From: Amycolatopsis nivea
Lineage (GTDB): Bacteria; Actinomycetota; Actinomycetes; Mycobacteriales; Pseudonocardiaceae
NCBI RefSeq assembly: GCF_004522235.1
Contig: NZ_SDLT01000006.1
Location: 1-64,000 of the forward strand
Direction: 5' to 3'
DNA: 64,000 nucleotides
Positions 42,505-51,800 of this stretch are shown piece after piece (the stretch's first letter is position 1; every line of letters starts with the position of its first letter). A program made the translations under genes and the position numbers. The notes beneath the pieces were generated by a model. The model was not told the DNA's origin and searched no databases. It saw nothing but the letters and a program-made list of their open reading frames with translations.

Positions 42505-42525
42505 ACCCGCGCCCGGCTCGCGGGT
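42505..42525 (+). terminator. Short hairpin after protein B
   Basis: ACCCGCG (42505-42511) and CGCGGGT (42519-42525) flank a 7-nt loop, 10 nt past the stop of protein B. It is the likely end of the cassette transcript. Confidence 0.5.
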
Positions 42526-42700
42526 CTGTCGAGAACGCCGTCAGCGCGCCCGAGACCGAGCCGGGCACCTGGCCGAGGGCGTCGCACCGCGTGGCTCGAC
42601 ACGAGTCCATGCGGGACATCCTCTGCAGTTCGTGCTCCCGTTTCCGGCCCGGCCAACGCTCCACGGCTCGCCGCAGTGATCAAGCCAGGCTCCGCCGAAA

Positions 42701-42877
42701 TCAGAGATCGAGCACCGTCACGGTCACCTGAGCGACGTCGCCAGGATCGAGCTTCTCCGCCTTGCGTACCGCGCGTTTGACCGGCAGCACGCGCCGAAGG
42801 TCCAGGTCTCGGTCCGCCGACGTTTCGATGCGGACTGCTGGCCTCCGGCACTCGGGGGGCGGTACTGGGCGCGGGGA
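42701..42877 (-). pseudogene. Decayed DUF1905-like fragment
   Basis: The minus-strand frame ending at 42701 encodes 45 residues with a recognisable C-terminal piece: LPVKRAVRKAEKLDPGD followed by VTVTVLDL, matching the typical end of DUF1905 proteins. Upstream the frame lacks a start and meets a stop codon (TAG at 42880-42878) after a Pro/Arg-rich stretch, and no N-terminal half is found. It is therefore a remnant, or a frameshifted gene. Family call rests on pattern memory only. Confidence 0.45.
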
Positions 42878-43366
42878 CTACGGCCGGGCGAGGAAGGCCA
42901 CAGGATCGGCTCGCTGCACGGAACGTTCGCCCGCGCCGCGTGTTGGTGGACCGGATGTGGCCCGGCGATGCTCCGGACGGGTGTGGCACGGGTGATCCCC
43001 GTCGCCACGCAGCCGGCCGAAGACCGCCTTTGGCGCCTGCACCAGTCGGCGCGAAATTTTAAGGCAACACCACAGTTGCACGACCGTGTCCCGCAGCGCG
43101 GTCGAGGCGTGGCTGGTGCATCTGCGACAACGCGGCTCGAACGTGACCTGGCGGGCGCGGACACTGAACGCCGTTCGAGACCGCGGTGCTTTTCCGGCAT
43201 CCGCCGAACATCGGAGCAGAGTACGTGCACAGATGCGGTTATCGCCCGAGCGGCAACGCTGTTCTGGTCACCGCGGCCCGATCGGGTTCGGGGTGGTTCG
43301 CACCCGGCGACGGTTCGCCGAAGCGGGCCGGATTAATCGGGTCATAATCATTGCGCCGTTTGCCGG

Positions 43367-43385
43367 ATGGTCAAGCAATGACCAT
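43367..43385. promoter_or_regulatory. Inverted repeat ATGGTCA-N5-TGACCAT
   Basis: A perfect 7-bp inverted repeat with a 5-bp centre in the AT-richer part of the gene-poor region, about 690 bp before the winged-helix gene. It may be an operator; there is no gene directly after it to support this. Confidence 0.25.
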
Positions 43386-44076
43386 TTCGAACGATCGGCG
43401 TAAAACGGGACCAGTGCGTTGTTGGGGCATCCCGTATCGCCGGTCCGGTTGACTGATTGGTCCGGGCTTATTGATCGCGCTCGGCGCATCGCGCGTGTCT
43501 TTCTCCGGTGTTTCCGGCGGTGTCGTCCAGTGTTCACCGGAGGAGATCAACGCTCGGCGGGCAGTGCCGAGTGCTGCCGAGGGCGCGAGGGCAGCGTGCG
43601 GCAAAACGACCGTACGAAAGGGATTTCACCGACGAAGCGGGCAATTCCTGGTGCTCAAGTTCTCCGTGTTCCGATCGTCTTATGTCCGATCTGGTCGGTA
43701 TCACCGAGTGTAGTTTACCGTCTTCTTGCTTTTGTTCTGCATTTCGCGAACGATGCGGCCGAATTCCGTTGGCGCGGACTCGCCGGGGGATCTGCGCGAA
43801 TGCGGTGGCAGGCGCGCTTTCTCGGCTCCGCGCTCGGCCGCTTCGCGTATTCCAGGCGGAGCAGACTGCGTTTGCGGGGTTGACGGCCGTTTATATTCGC
43901 GGCGTAGGATCGTATGCGATCAGGGGGTCTGGGGGTGCAGGCGCCTGCTCCGGCGGAATCTGGGCGGTCCGCCGGATGTGGTGGCGTGCAGCCAATCGAT
44001 GGTCGGCGACCGGGCGCGGGGACGCGCGGCGCCCTTCGATCGACCTCGCGACGCGAGCGACGAGGAGCTGGGGACA

Positions 44077-44364
44077 ATGAGCATCGATCCGGGCATCGAT
44101 CCGCCGAACGGCATATCGGCGATCACCGTGGATCGCGTCATCGACGTGGCGCGCAGCGCGCCCGACGGCGAGGTGTCGGCCGCGGACATCGCGGATTCGA
44201 CCGGGATGAGCGTGGTCACGGCTCGGCGTTACGTGCGCTACCTGGCGCAGATCGGCTCGTTGCAGGTGTCGTGCCGCTACGGGAAAGTCGGCGCGCCGGA
44301 ACGGGTGTACCGGCTGGCTGCCGGATTCGGCGAGGACCCGGCGGGCTCGCCCAGGTCGGCATGA
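44077..44364 (+). CDS. Stand-alone winged helix-turn-helix protein (CitT/DcuR output-domain-like)
   Basis: A 95-residue DNA-binding protein. ITVDRVIDVARSAP, then VSAADIADSTGMSVVTARRYV and YGKVGAPERVYRLA, match the C-terminal HTH of CitB-family response regulators (DcuR, CitT), in which the recognition helix region reads like TARRYLE. The receiver domain that normally precedes it is absent, and no kinase gene is near. GAGGAG stands about 10 nt before the ATG at 44077. It is convergent with the NRPS genes, 45 bp away, and is the only regulator beside them in this window. Confidence 0.7.
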   Translation: MSIDPGIDPPNGISAITVDRVIDVARSAPDGEVSAADIADSTGMSVVTARRYVRYLAQIGSLQVSCRYGKVGAPERVYRLAAGFGEDPAGSPRSA

Positions 44365-44409
44365 GCGCCCGGACGCGGCGGCCGCTCCGGCAGCGGCCGC
44401 CGCGTCCGG

Positions 44410-47400
44410 TCAGCCGAGTTCGTCCAGCAGGCCGGCGATGGCGTCGAGCGCGCCCTGGTCCAGCCGGGCCAGCGGGAAATCGGCGGGCGTCCAGCCTGCG
44501 CCGCCGTGCGAGACCTCCTCGCGCACGCGGCTCAGAAACGCCTCGGCCAGTGTCCGCACAGTGTCCGGCGCGTGCACGGCCGGGCAATACGTCCAGTCCA
44601 CTCGGAGGCGGCCTCCGGCGACCGCGGCGGTGAGGTCCAGCAGGTACGGCCGGACGCCGGCCGGGTCCGCGGACGGGCCAGGGTTCTCCGGGGCGGTGTC
44701 GAACAGGGCGTCGGCGGCCGGGTCGGCGACGAGTTGGCCGTGGTAGTTGAGCCGGACCCACGGTTCGGGCATGGCCCGCAGCGCCGCGGCCGCAGGGTCG
44801 GTTCCGTACCGCAGCAGGCCGTATCCGACGCCGTTGGCGGGTATTTCGGCGAGAGACTGCTTGACCGATCGTGCGGTGGCTCCAGCGTCGAGCGCCACCG
44901 GGTGGATGGCGGTGAACCATCCGACGGTCCGGGACACGTCGAGGTCGTCGGCCAGTGCGTCCCGGCCGTGGCTTTCGACGTCGACGACGATCCGCGGCGC
45001 GCCGGACCACTCGGTGAGCGTCTGGCCCAGCGCGGCCAGGAGCAGCGCGGGGACCGAGGTAGCGCCAGCCGAACGCACGAGATCGCGAGTGGTGTCCTCG
45101 TCCGCAGTCACGGTGACGGTCTCGGAAACGCCATAGGTGTTCTCACCGGAGCGCGGCGGCGCGGACTGGCCGGAGAGGAGGTCCGTCCAGAAGGGGATTT
45201 CCGCGGTGTGGCGGTCTTCCTCTTCGGCGAGCCGCTCCGCCCAGGCACGGTAGGAGACGGTCTTCGGCGGCAGTTGCACCGCAGTCCCGGCCGCTGCTTG
45301 CTGATACGCGGCGACCAGGTCCGCGATCAGGACGCGCCACGACACTCCGTCGACGCCGAGATGGTGCGCGACCAGCAGCAGCCGGTGCCCGTCGTCGCCG
45401 AGATCGCCCAGAAGGGCCCGGAACACGCAGCCGGAGGCGAGATCGAGCGAGCGTTGGGTGTGCTCGGCGGCCTTCTCGAACGCACTGCGCCGATCGGCCG
45501 CGGGCAGGTCGGCCAGTCGGACGGTGACGAGCGGATCGGCGGAGGCGGGCAGCGGTCCGGCGAGGTCGAGTTCGTCGCCTCGGACCCGGACGCGCAGAGC
45601 GTCGTGGTGGTCGATCAGGGCACGCAGCGCGATCCGCAGCGGTTCCGGATCGAGCGGCTGTTTCAGCGCCACCAGGACTTCCTGGTTGTAGTGGTGGCGG
45701 GCGGGCAGCCGCTGCGCGAGGAAGCGGCGCTGGATCGGCGTGGGCTTCACCGCCCCGGTGACCGGGCCCTGCTCCGCGCCGGTCGCGCTGCCGTCCGCCG
45801 CGGTGGCCACGCCGGCCAGTTCGCCGACAGTCGGATGCTGGAACAGCAGTTTCGGGGTGACCGCGAGGCCCGCCTTGGCTGCGCGCGACATGACCTGGAT
45901 GCCCAGGATCGAATCGCCGCCCAACGCGAAGAAGTTGTCGTCGCGGCCGACCCGCTGGATGCGGAGCACCTGCTGCCAGATCTCGGCCAACGTCGCCTCG
46001 GCCGGGGTGCGCGGCGGCTGGTAGGCGACCGCGCCGGGCCCGGCGGCGGGCAATGCGCTGTGGTCGATTTTCCCGTTGGCGGTCAACGGGATCGCCTCGA
46101 TCGCCAGGATCGCGCCAGGCACCATGTAGTCGGGCAGGTGCTCGGCGCAGTGCTCGCGCAGCTGCCCGGGTTCGGCGCCGGGGGCGACCACGTACGCGGC
46201 CAGCGTCGAACTTTCCTCCCGGAGCGTCACGACGGCCTGGCGGACCGCGGGATGGGTGCACAGCACGGCTTGGATCTCCGCGGGTTCCACCCGGTACCCG
46301 CGGAGTTTCAGCTGCTCGTCGGCGCGGCCGAGGAATTCGGTGATTCCGCCGCCAAGCATGCGGCCGCGGTCGCCCGTGCGGTACATGCGCGCGCCAGGCG
46401 GCCCGAACGGGTCCGGCACGAAGCGGTCCGCGGTCAGACCCGGACGGCCCAGGTAGCCGCGGGCCACGCCGGCGCCGCCGAGATGGATCTCGCCCGCGAC
46501 CCAGGAAGGGACCTGCTCGAGCCGTTCGTCCAGGATCTCGGCCCGGCTGTGCGGCAGCGCGGTGCCCAGCGGGACGGTGCGGAACGCCCGCGAATCGTCC
46601 GGGTGCAGCTCGTGCGTGAGCACGCCGACCGTAGTCTCGGTCGGACCGTAGTGGTTGAGGATGCGGCAGTCCGGCGCGAGACGGCGTACGTCGGCAATGA
46701 GCTGCCAGTCGGCCGCCTCGCCCCCGAGCACCAGACACCGCGTGGGCAGCACCGCGGCCGCGTCGGGTGCGTCGAGGAGCGCGCGCAGATGCGACGGCAC
46801 GATCTTCGCGCAGTCGACCGGATGCTTGCGCAGATGCGTGACGAGGCGCGCGGGGTCAGCTGTGTGCTCGGCCGGCAGCAGGTCCAGCGTGCCGCCGGTG
46901 CTGAGGGCGGCGAAGAGCATGGTGTTGCCCAGGTCGGCGGCCGGCGTGGACAGCATGGCGTAGCTCGCGCTGCCGGACAGGCCGAGGCGAGCGGTCACGT
47001 CGTCGACGTAGGCGGCGAGGTTGGCGTGGCTCACCGCGACGCCTTTGGGGGCACCGGTGGAGCCGGAGGTGAAGATCACGTATGCGAGCCGGGCATCGGC
47101 ATTCCCGGCGGCGGGCAGTGCGACGGCCGGTGCTTCAGCACCGTTCGGGGTGACGAGTGCCCGGTCCGGACCGGCGAGACCGGTCTGCCCGGCGGAGGCG
47201 ACGACCACCCGGGCACCGGCCTGGTCCAGCATGGCGCGCCGGCGGGCCAGCGGTACGGCCGGGTCGAGCGGCAGGTACGCCGCACCGCTCTTCAGGATGC
47301 CCAGCACCGCGACGACCAGGTCGACGGTACGGTCCAGGCACAGCCCGACCGGCGTATCGGGCCGGGCTCCCGCGGCCAGCAGCCTGCGCGCCAGCCGGTC

Positions 47401-48750
47401 GGCGCGCGCGTCGAGTTCCGCCCGGGTGACCGATTCGTCCAGGCAGCGCACCGCGATGCCGCCGGGATCGCGCTGGGCGTGCGTTTCGAACCGGCGGTGG
47501 ACCGGCGGTGCCGGGTCAGCCTGCCGGGCCGGCGCCGGCCCGGCGGCTGGCACGCGCACGGCGAGTGCGGCTTGTGCGCCGTCGCTGCGGACCGAGCGCA
47601 GGACCGCGACGTACTGCTCGGCGAGGACCGGCATGTCGGCGGCGTCGACGATGGAAGAGTCGAACCAGACGGACAGCCGGGTCCGGTCGTCGTATTCGCG
47701 ACCGGACAGCCGGACGGTGAACCGTTCGGTGATCGCTTCGGCCTCTTCGAGCACGCCGGATTCGCCGCGGCGCCAGTCGAAGCCCGCCGCGATCGCGCCG
47801 GTCCGGTCGAGTCCGGCGGCCCACCGGGTCTGGTCGAAATAGCTTTGCCAATCCGCCATTTCGGCCAGTTCGCCCGCGACCTTCGCGACGAATCCGGCGA
47901 CGGTTTCGCCGGCCTGCGGCCGGGCGAGCGACGGCGCGTACTTCTCGTACGGGCCGATCGCACCGGCCATCTCGTCCGCCACCCGGTTCGGCAGCCGCAC
48001 GCCGATCGCCAGCTCGTCCTGCCCCGTCAGCGTGCGCAGCAGCAAATGCCAGCTGGCCAGCGCGACGGCGGGGCCCGCCTCGCCCAGCGACGAGCCGAGG
48101 TCGACGGAGAACGCGGCCGGGGCGAAGCCCGCGCTGGACGTGCGGGCGAAGGGCAGATCCGCCGCGACGAGCCGCTGCTGCCAATACTCCCGTTCGAGGT
48201 CGAACTCCGATGCGGTGAGCAGTTCGTCCTGCCACGGGGCAAAATCCGCGTACTGCAACGGTTCTGTCCCCGCACCGGCGCCGATGAGCCGGTCGCTGAT
48301 TTCCTGTGCGAGCACTCGCACCGATGCCTCGTCCGCGCAGAGGGCGGGCAGCCGCAGCAGCAGGCGGGCGTCGTCGGTCAGCAGGACCAGGGCAGCATTG
48401 AGTGCGCCGGTGCCGAGTGTCCCGGTGAACGCGGCTTTCACTGCGGCGTATGCCTCGTCCCGCGTGTTGGCGGGCACCGAGCGCAGATCGTGCACGGGCA
48501 CCTCCGGGCGGTCCGCGGTGTCGGCGATGACCTGCAGCGGGATGGACGCCTCCGCCGGGCGCCGGAACTCGGTGCGGAGAATCTCGTGCCGCGCCGCCGC
48601 TTCGGCCAGCGCCGCGGCGACCTGTTCGGCGGTCGTGCCCGCCGCCAGCCGGAGCGCACACCAGCTGCGGTAGGGCGACGGGCCGCTGCGCTGAAGTTCC
48701 CACAGGCGGCGTTGTTGAGGGGAGAGCGGGTAGCCCTCGGTGGCGGTCAC
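44410..48750 (-). CDS. NRPS, degenerate C (interface-like)-A(Asp)-T-E
   Basis: A 1446-residue, one-module synthetase. The N-terminal condensation-superfamily domain (1-420) lacks HHxxxDG; residues 133-142 read LPALCADEAS instead, so it cannot be a normal C domain. The A domain (about 425-890; FTSGSTGAPKG near 558) has specificity residues D-L-T-K-V-G-H-V-G, matching the aspartate code. The carrier Ser947 sits in GGDSILGIQV. The epimerase (about 985-1440) has HHLGVDG and RTVGWFTA intact. GTG start at 48750, GAGGGT upstream. There is no thioesterase. The likely role is to add D-Asp or beta-hydroxy-Asp after the lone C domain of the preceding protein acts on it. Confidence 0.85.
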   Translation of the reverse strand: MTATEGYPLSPQQRRLWELQRSGPSPYRSWCALRLAAGTTAEQVAAALAEAAARHEILRTEFRRPAEASIPLQVIADTADRPEVPVHDLRSVPANTRDEAYAAVKAAFTGTLGTGALNAALVLLTDDARLLLRLPALCADEASVRVLAQEISDRLIGAGAGTEPLQYADFAPWQDELLTASEFDLEREYWQQRLVAADLPFARTSSAGFAPAAFSVDLGSSLGEAGPAVALASWHLLLRTLTGQDELAIGVRLPNRVADEMAGAIGPYEKYAPSLARPQAGETVAGFVAKVAGELAEMADWQSYFDQTRWAAGLDRTGAIAAGFDWRRGESGVLEEAEAITERFTVRLSGREYDDRTRLSVWFDSSIVDAADMPVLAEQYVAVLRSVRSDGAQAALAVRVPAAGPAPARQADPAPPVHRRFETHAQRDPGGIAVRCLDESVTRAELDARADRLARRLLAAGARPDTPVGLCLDRTVDLVVAVLGILKSGAAYLPLDPAVPLARRRAMLDQAGARVVVASAGQTGLAGPDRALVTPNGAEAPAVALPAAGNADARLAYVIFTSGSTGAPKGVAVSHANLAAYVDDVTARLGLSGSASYAMLSTPAADLGNTMLFAALSTGGTLDLLPAEHTADPARLVTHLRKHPVDCAKIVPSHLRALLDAPDAAAVLPTRCLVLGGEAADWQLIADVRRLAPDCRILNHYGPTETTVGVLTHELHPDDSRAFRTVPLGTALPHSRAEILDERLEQVPSWVAGEIHLGGAGVARGYLGRPGLTADRFVPDPFGPPGARMYRTGDRGRMLGGGITEFLGRADEQLKLRGYRVEPAEIQAVLCTHPAVRQAVVTLREESSTLAAYVVAPGAEPGQLREHCAEHLPDYMVPGAILAIEAIPLTANGKIDHSALPAAGPGAVAYQPPRTPAEATLAEIWQQVLRIQRVGRDDNFFALGGDSILGIQVMSRAAKAGLAVTPKLLFQHPTVGELAGVATAADGSATGAEQGPVTGAVKPTPIQRRFLAQRLPARHHYNQEVLVALKQPLDPEPLRIALRALIDHHDALRVRVRGDELDLAGPLPASADPLVTVRLADLPAADRRSAFEKAAEHTQRSLDLASGCVFRALLGDLGDDGHRLLLVAHHLGVDGVSWRVLIADLVAAYQQAAAGTAVQLPPKTVSYRAWAERLAEEEDRHTAEIPFWTDLLSGQSAPPRSGENTYGVSETVTVTADEDTTRDLVRSAGATSVPALLLAALGQTLTEWSGAPRIVVDVESHGRDALADDLDVSRTVGWFTAIHPVALDAGATARSVKQSLAEIPANGVGYGLLRYGTDPAAAALRAMPEPWVRLNYHGQLVADPAADALFDTAPENPGPSADPAGVRPYLLDLTAAVAGGRLRVDWTYCPAVHAPDTVRTLAEAFLSRVREEVSHGGAGWTPADFPLARLDQGALDAIAGLLDELG

Positions 48751-48872
48751 TAGTGCACCCTCTTCTGTACGGGCCCCTGGGCAGGGCTGGGGGCGGGACG
48801 GCGGCGAACGCGGCTTTCACCGGGCACGGGGCCGAGGTTCGGGCGCGGTACCGGACCGGTTGTCGCGCTCAT
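48750..48872 (-). CDS. Possible 40-residue peptide coupled between two NRPS genes
   Basis: A 41-codon frame. Its ATG overlaps the stop of the upstream NRPS (ATGA at 48869-48872) and its TAG shares a base with the GTG of the downstream NRPS (TAGTG). The product is Pro/Arg-rich, basic and without predicted fold (PGESRVRRRPAPSPAQ). It may only serve to carry ribosomes from one NRPS gene to the next, or be a remnant of a docking linker. It is far too short for an MbtH protein. Confidence 0.35.
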   Translation of the reverse strand: MSATTGPVPRPNLGPVPGESRVRRRPAPSPAQGPVQKRVH

Positions 48873-51800
48873 GCGCGGCCCCTGCGCTCCGGGGCGTCCG
48901 CGCGCCGGGTGTTCTTGAGCCGGTGCAGCCCGGCGAGGCTCATCCCGTTCTTGCGTTCGCGGCGCAGCCGGTCTTCGGACTCGGCCAGCCGGCGGGTCAC
49001 CGCCGACAACCGGATCTCCGGGTCGGTGGTGACCAGTTCGAGCACGCTGACGAACCGGCGGGCCAGCCGCGCGATCGCCGCCGGTTCGAACAGGGCGGCC
49101 TTGTACTCGAACACCGCGCGCGTTTCGCCGCCGGACCGCTGCACGTCGAGCCGCAGGTCGTAACGCGCGAGCCGGTCCGGGTCGCCTGCCGGCGACACCT
49201 CGATGCCGGGGAACGCCTCGGCCGCGGCCGGCGCGTCCTGCACGACGAACCAGGTCTGGAACAGCGGCAGGCGGCCGGCGGCGCGGTCCGGGGCCAGTTC
49301 GGTCACGAGGCGCTCGAACGGGACCGCCTGGTGCGCGTAGGCGCCGAGGCAGGTTTCCCGGGTGCGTCCGAGCAGGTCCCGGAACGCCGGGTCGCCGCCG
49401 AGGTCCAGCCGCAGCACCAGGGTGTTCACGAAGAACCCGATCAGTCCCTCCAGCTCCTGGTGGTCGCGGTTGGCGGTCGGGGTGCCGACCACGACCTCGG
49501 AGAGGTCGCGAGTCTGGGCCAGCGCGGCGGCGAAGACCGCGTACAGCGCCATGAACCGGGTCACGCCCGCCTGCCGGCAGAGCGCGCCGAGCCTTCCGTC
49601 CACTTCGGACGGAAGCGCGACGGCGCAGCGGGCGGCCTCGGCACCGGCGTCGGCCGAGCGCGGCCGGTCCGTGGGAAGGGTGACGGACGGGAGCCCGCTG
49701 AGCGTCTTGCGCCAGTAGGAGAGGTCCGCGGCGAGCCGGTCGTCGGTAAGGGTGCGGTGCTGCCATGCCGCGTAATCGCCGTACTGCACGGGCAGCGCGG
49801 GCAGATCCGCGCGGCCGCGCGCCCGGTACTGCGCGCCGAGTTCGTGCAGGAGCAAGCCGATGGACTCGCCGTCGGCGATCAGATGGTGCAGACAGAGCGC
49901 GAAGATGTGCTCCTCCGGGCTCGTGCGGACCAGCATCAGCCGCCACAACGGGCCCTCGGTGAGTCGGAACGGCGTTTCGAGCACGGCTCGCACGACTTCC
50001 CGCGCTTCTGCGGCGGTCAGGTCGACCACGGGGATAGCGGCGGGCATCCGCGAGGCCACGGTCTGCCGGGGGTCGTCCGCTGACGTCGCGGACACGTGGG
50101 TGCGCAGTACTTCGTGCCGGTCGACGACGGCCTGCCAGGCAGCGCGCAGCGCGGGCACGTCGAGTCTCCCGCGCAGCCGAAGCGCGCCGGAAATGTGGTA
50201 GAGCGCGGTGCCCGGTTCCCACTGTTCGAGGAACCACAGCCGCCGCTGGGGGAATGACAGCGGCAACGGCGTGGTTCGGTCGACCGGGCGCGGAGGCTCC
50301 GACGCGACGGCCTGGTCGCGGCGCAGCGCGTCGATTTCAGCGGAGAGACCGGCGAGGTCGGCGGCCGTGAAGATGGCGCGGAGCGGCACGTCCGCGGCAA
50401 ACGCGCGGCGCAGCCGGGTCTGCAACTGAGTCGCGGTCAGCGAATGTCCGCCGAGATCGAAGAAATTGGCGTCCCGGCTCACCCGGTCGACGTGCAGTAC
50501 GTGCGCCCACAGTTCGGCGACCAGTTCCTCGGTGCCCGGACGCGGCGCGACATAGCCGGGGTCGGGGTCGTCGGCGCGGCACTCGGGTGCGGGGAGGGCC
50601 TTGCGGTCCAGCTTTCCGTTGTCCGTCAAGGGAAGGCTCGGCATCGGCACGAACACGGCGGGGATCATGTGGTCGGGCATCGTGCGGGCGCAGTGGGCGC
50701 GCAGTTCGGCCAGCGGCGGGGCTCCGGTCACATACGCGACGAGCTGCGGATTGCCGGGGACGTCCTCGCGGAGCAGGACTGCTGCGTCGGCGACCGAGTC
50801 GGCTGCGCGCAGGGCGGCGGCCACCTCGTCCAGTTCGATCCGGAAGCCGCGCAGCTTGACCTGGTGATCGGTGCGGCCGAGGAAGACGATCGCGCCGTCG
50901 GCGTGGGTGCGGACCAAGTCGCCGGTGCGGTAGAGCCGGCTTCCCGGCGGCCCGAACGGATCCGGCAGGAAACGGTCCGCGGTCTGTGCAGGGTGACCGC
51001 GGTAGCCGTGCGCCAGGCCGTCTCCGCCGAGGCACAGTTCGCCGGCCGCGCCTGCCGGCACCGGCCGAGCCGCACGGTCGAGCACGTACGCGGTGGTGTT
51101 GGCGATCGCAGTGCCGATCGGCACTGTGCGGTCCTGATCGCCCACGGCGTCGACCACGTGCCAGGTCGCGAAGGTGGTGCTCTCGGTCGGGCCGTAGACG
51201 TGCAGGAGGCGCCGCGGCGCGCCAGCGGCGAGCACCGTGCGGACGGCGGCCGGATCTACGGCCTCACCGCCGAAAAGCACCTGGCGCATCGGCGCGAACG
51301 CGTCCGGCGCGCCTGCGGCGAACTGGTTGAACAACGCGGTGGTCATGAACAGCGTCGTGATCGCCTGCTCGCGGATCAGCGCCGCGTAGCCGACCGGGTC
51401 CAGTGCCTGCTGTTTCGCCACGACCACCGCTGCGGCACCGGACAGCAAGGCTCCCCACAGCTCGAAGGTCGCCGCGTCGAAGGCGGTGGTAGCCGCGAAG
51501 GCGATCCGGTCGTCGGCTCGCAGCGAAACGTAATCGGTGTCGCGGACGAGCCGGACGATCGCCCGGTGGGGGACTGTGACGCCCTTGGGAGTTCCGGTGG
51601 AACCGGACGTGTACATCACGTACGCGGGCGCATTCGCGGTTGCCGTGACCGCCGCTTCGTCGCCGGTCGGCCAGGTTCGGGGATCGTCCAGGAGCAGGGT
51701 GCGCACTCCGTCTGGAACGTTGTGCTGCAACGCTTTTACGGTGAGAACGACGGAGGTTCCGCTGTCCTCAGCCATGAACGCCAGGCGCTGTGCCGGGTAG

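Larger units (their letters stand above)
42496..44076. other. 1.58-kb gene-poor region between the cassette and the NRPS cluster
   Basis: No intact gene recognised. It contains a hairpin (42505-42525), a DUF1905-like fragment on the minus strand (42701-42877), an inverted repeat at 43367-43385 and a stretch (about 43330-43760) visibly richer in A/T than the surroundings, which may hold the promoter of the small winged-helix gene. The remaining open frames are Arg/Ser-rich and look antisense-like or random. Confidence 0.5.

Noticed and set aside
42724-43230. 168-codon minus-strand frame in the gene-poor region
   Set aside because: Arg/Ser/Cys-rich and lacks a ribosome site; the neighbouring frame carries the DUF1905-like remnant instead.
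43419-43883. 154-codon plus-strand frame before the winged-helix gene
   Set aside because: Composition is irregular, no motif, and it overlaps other equally weak frames; treated as non-coding.
44506-48753. 1415-codon plus-strand frame over the last NRPS gene
   Set aside because: Antisense shadow of a gene with complete NRPS motifs; no ribosome site or recognisable domains.
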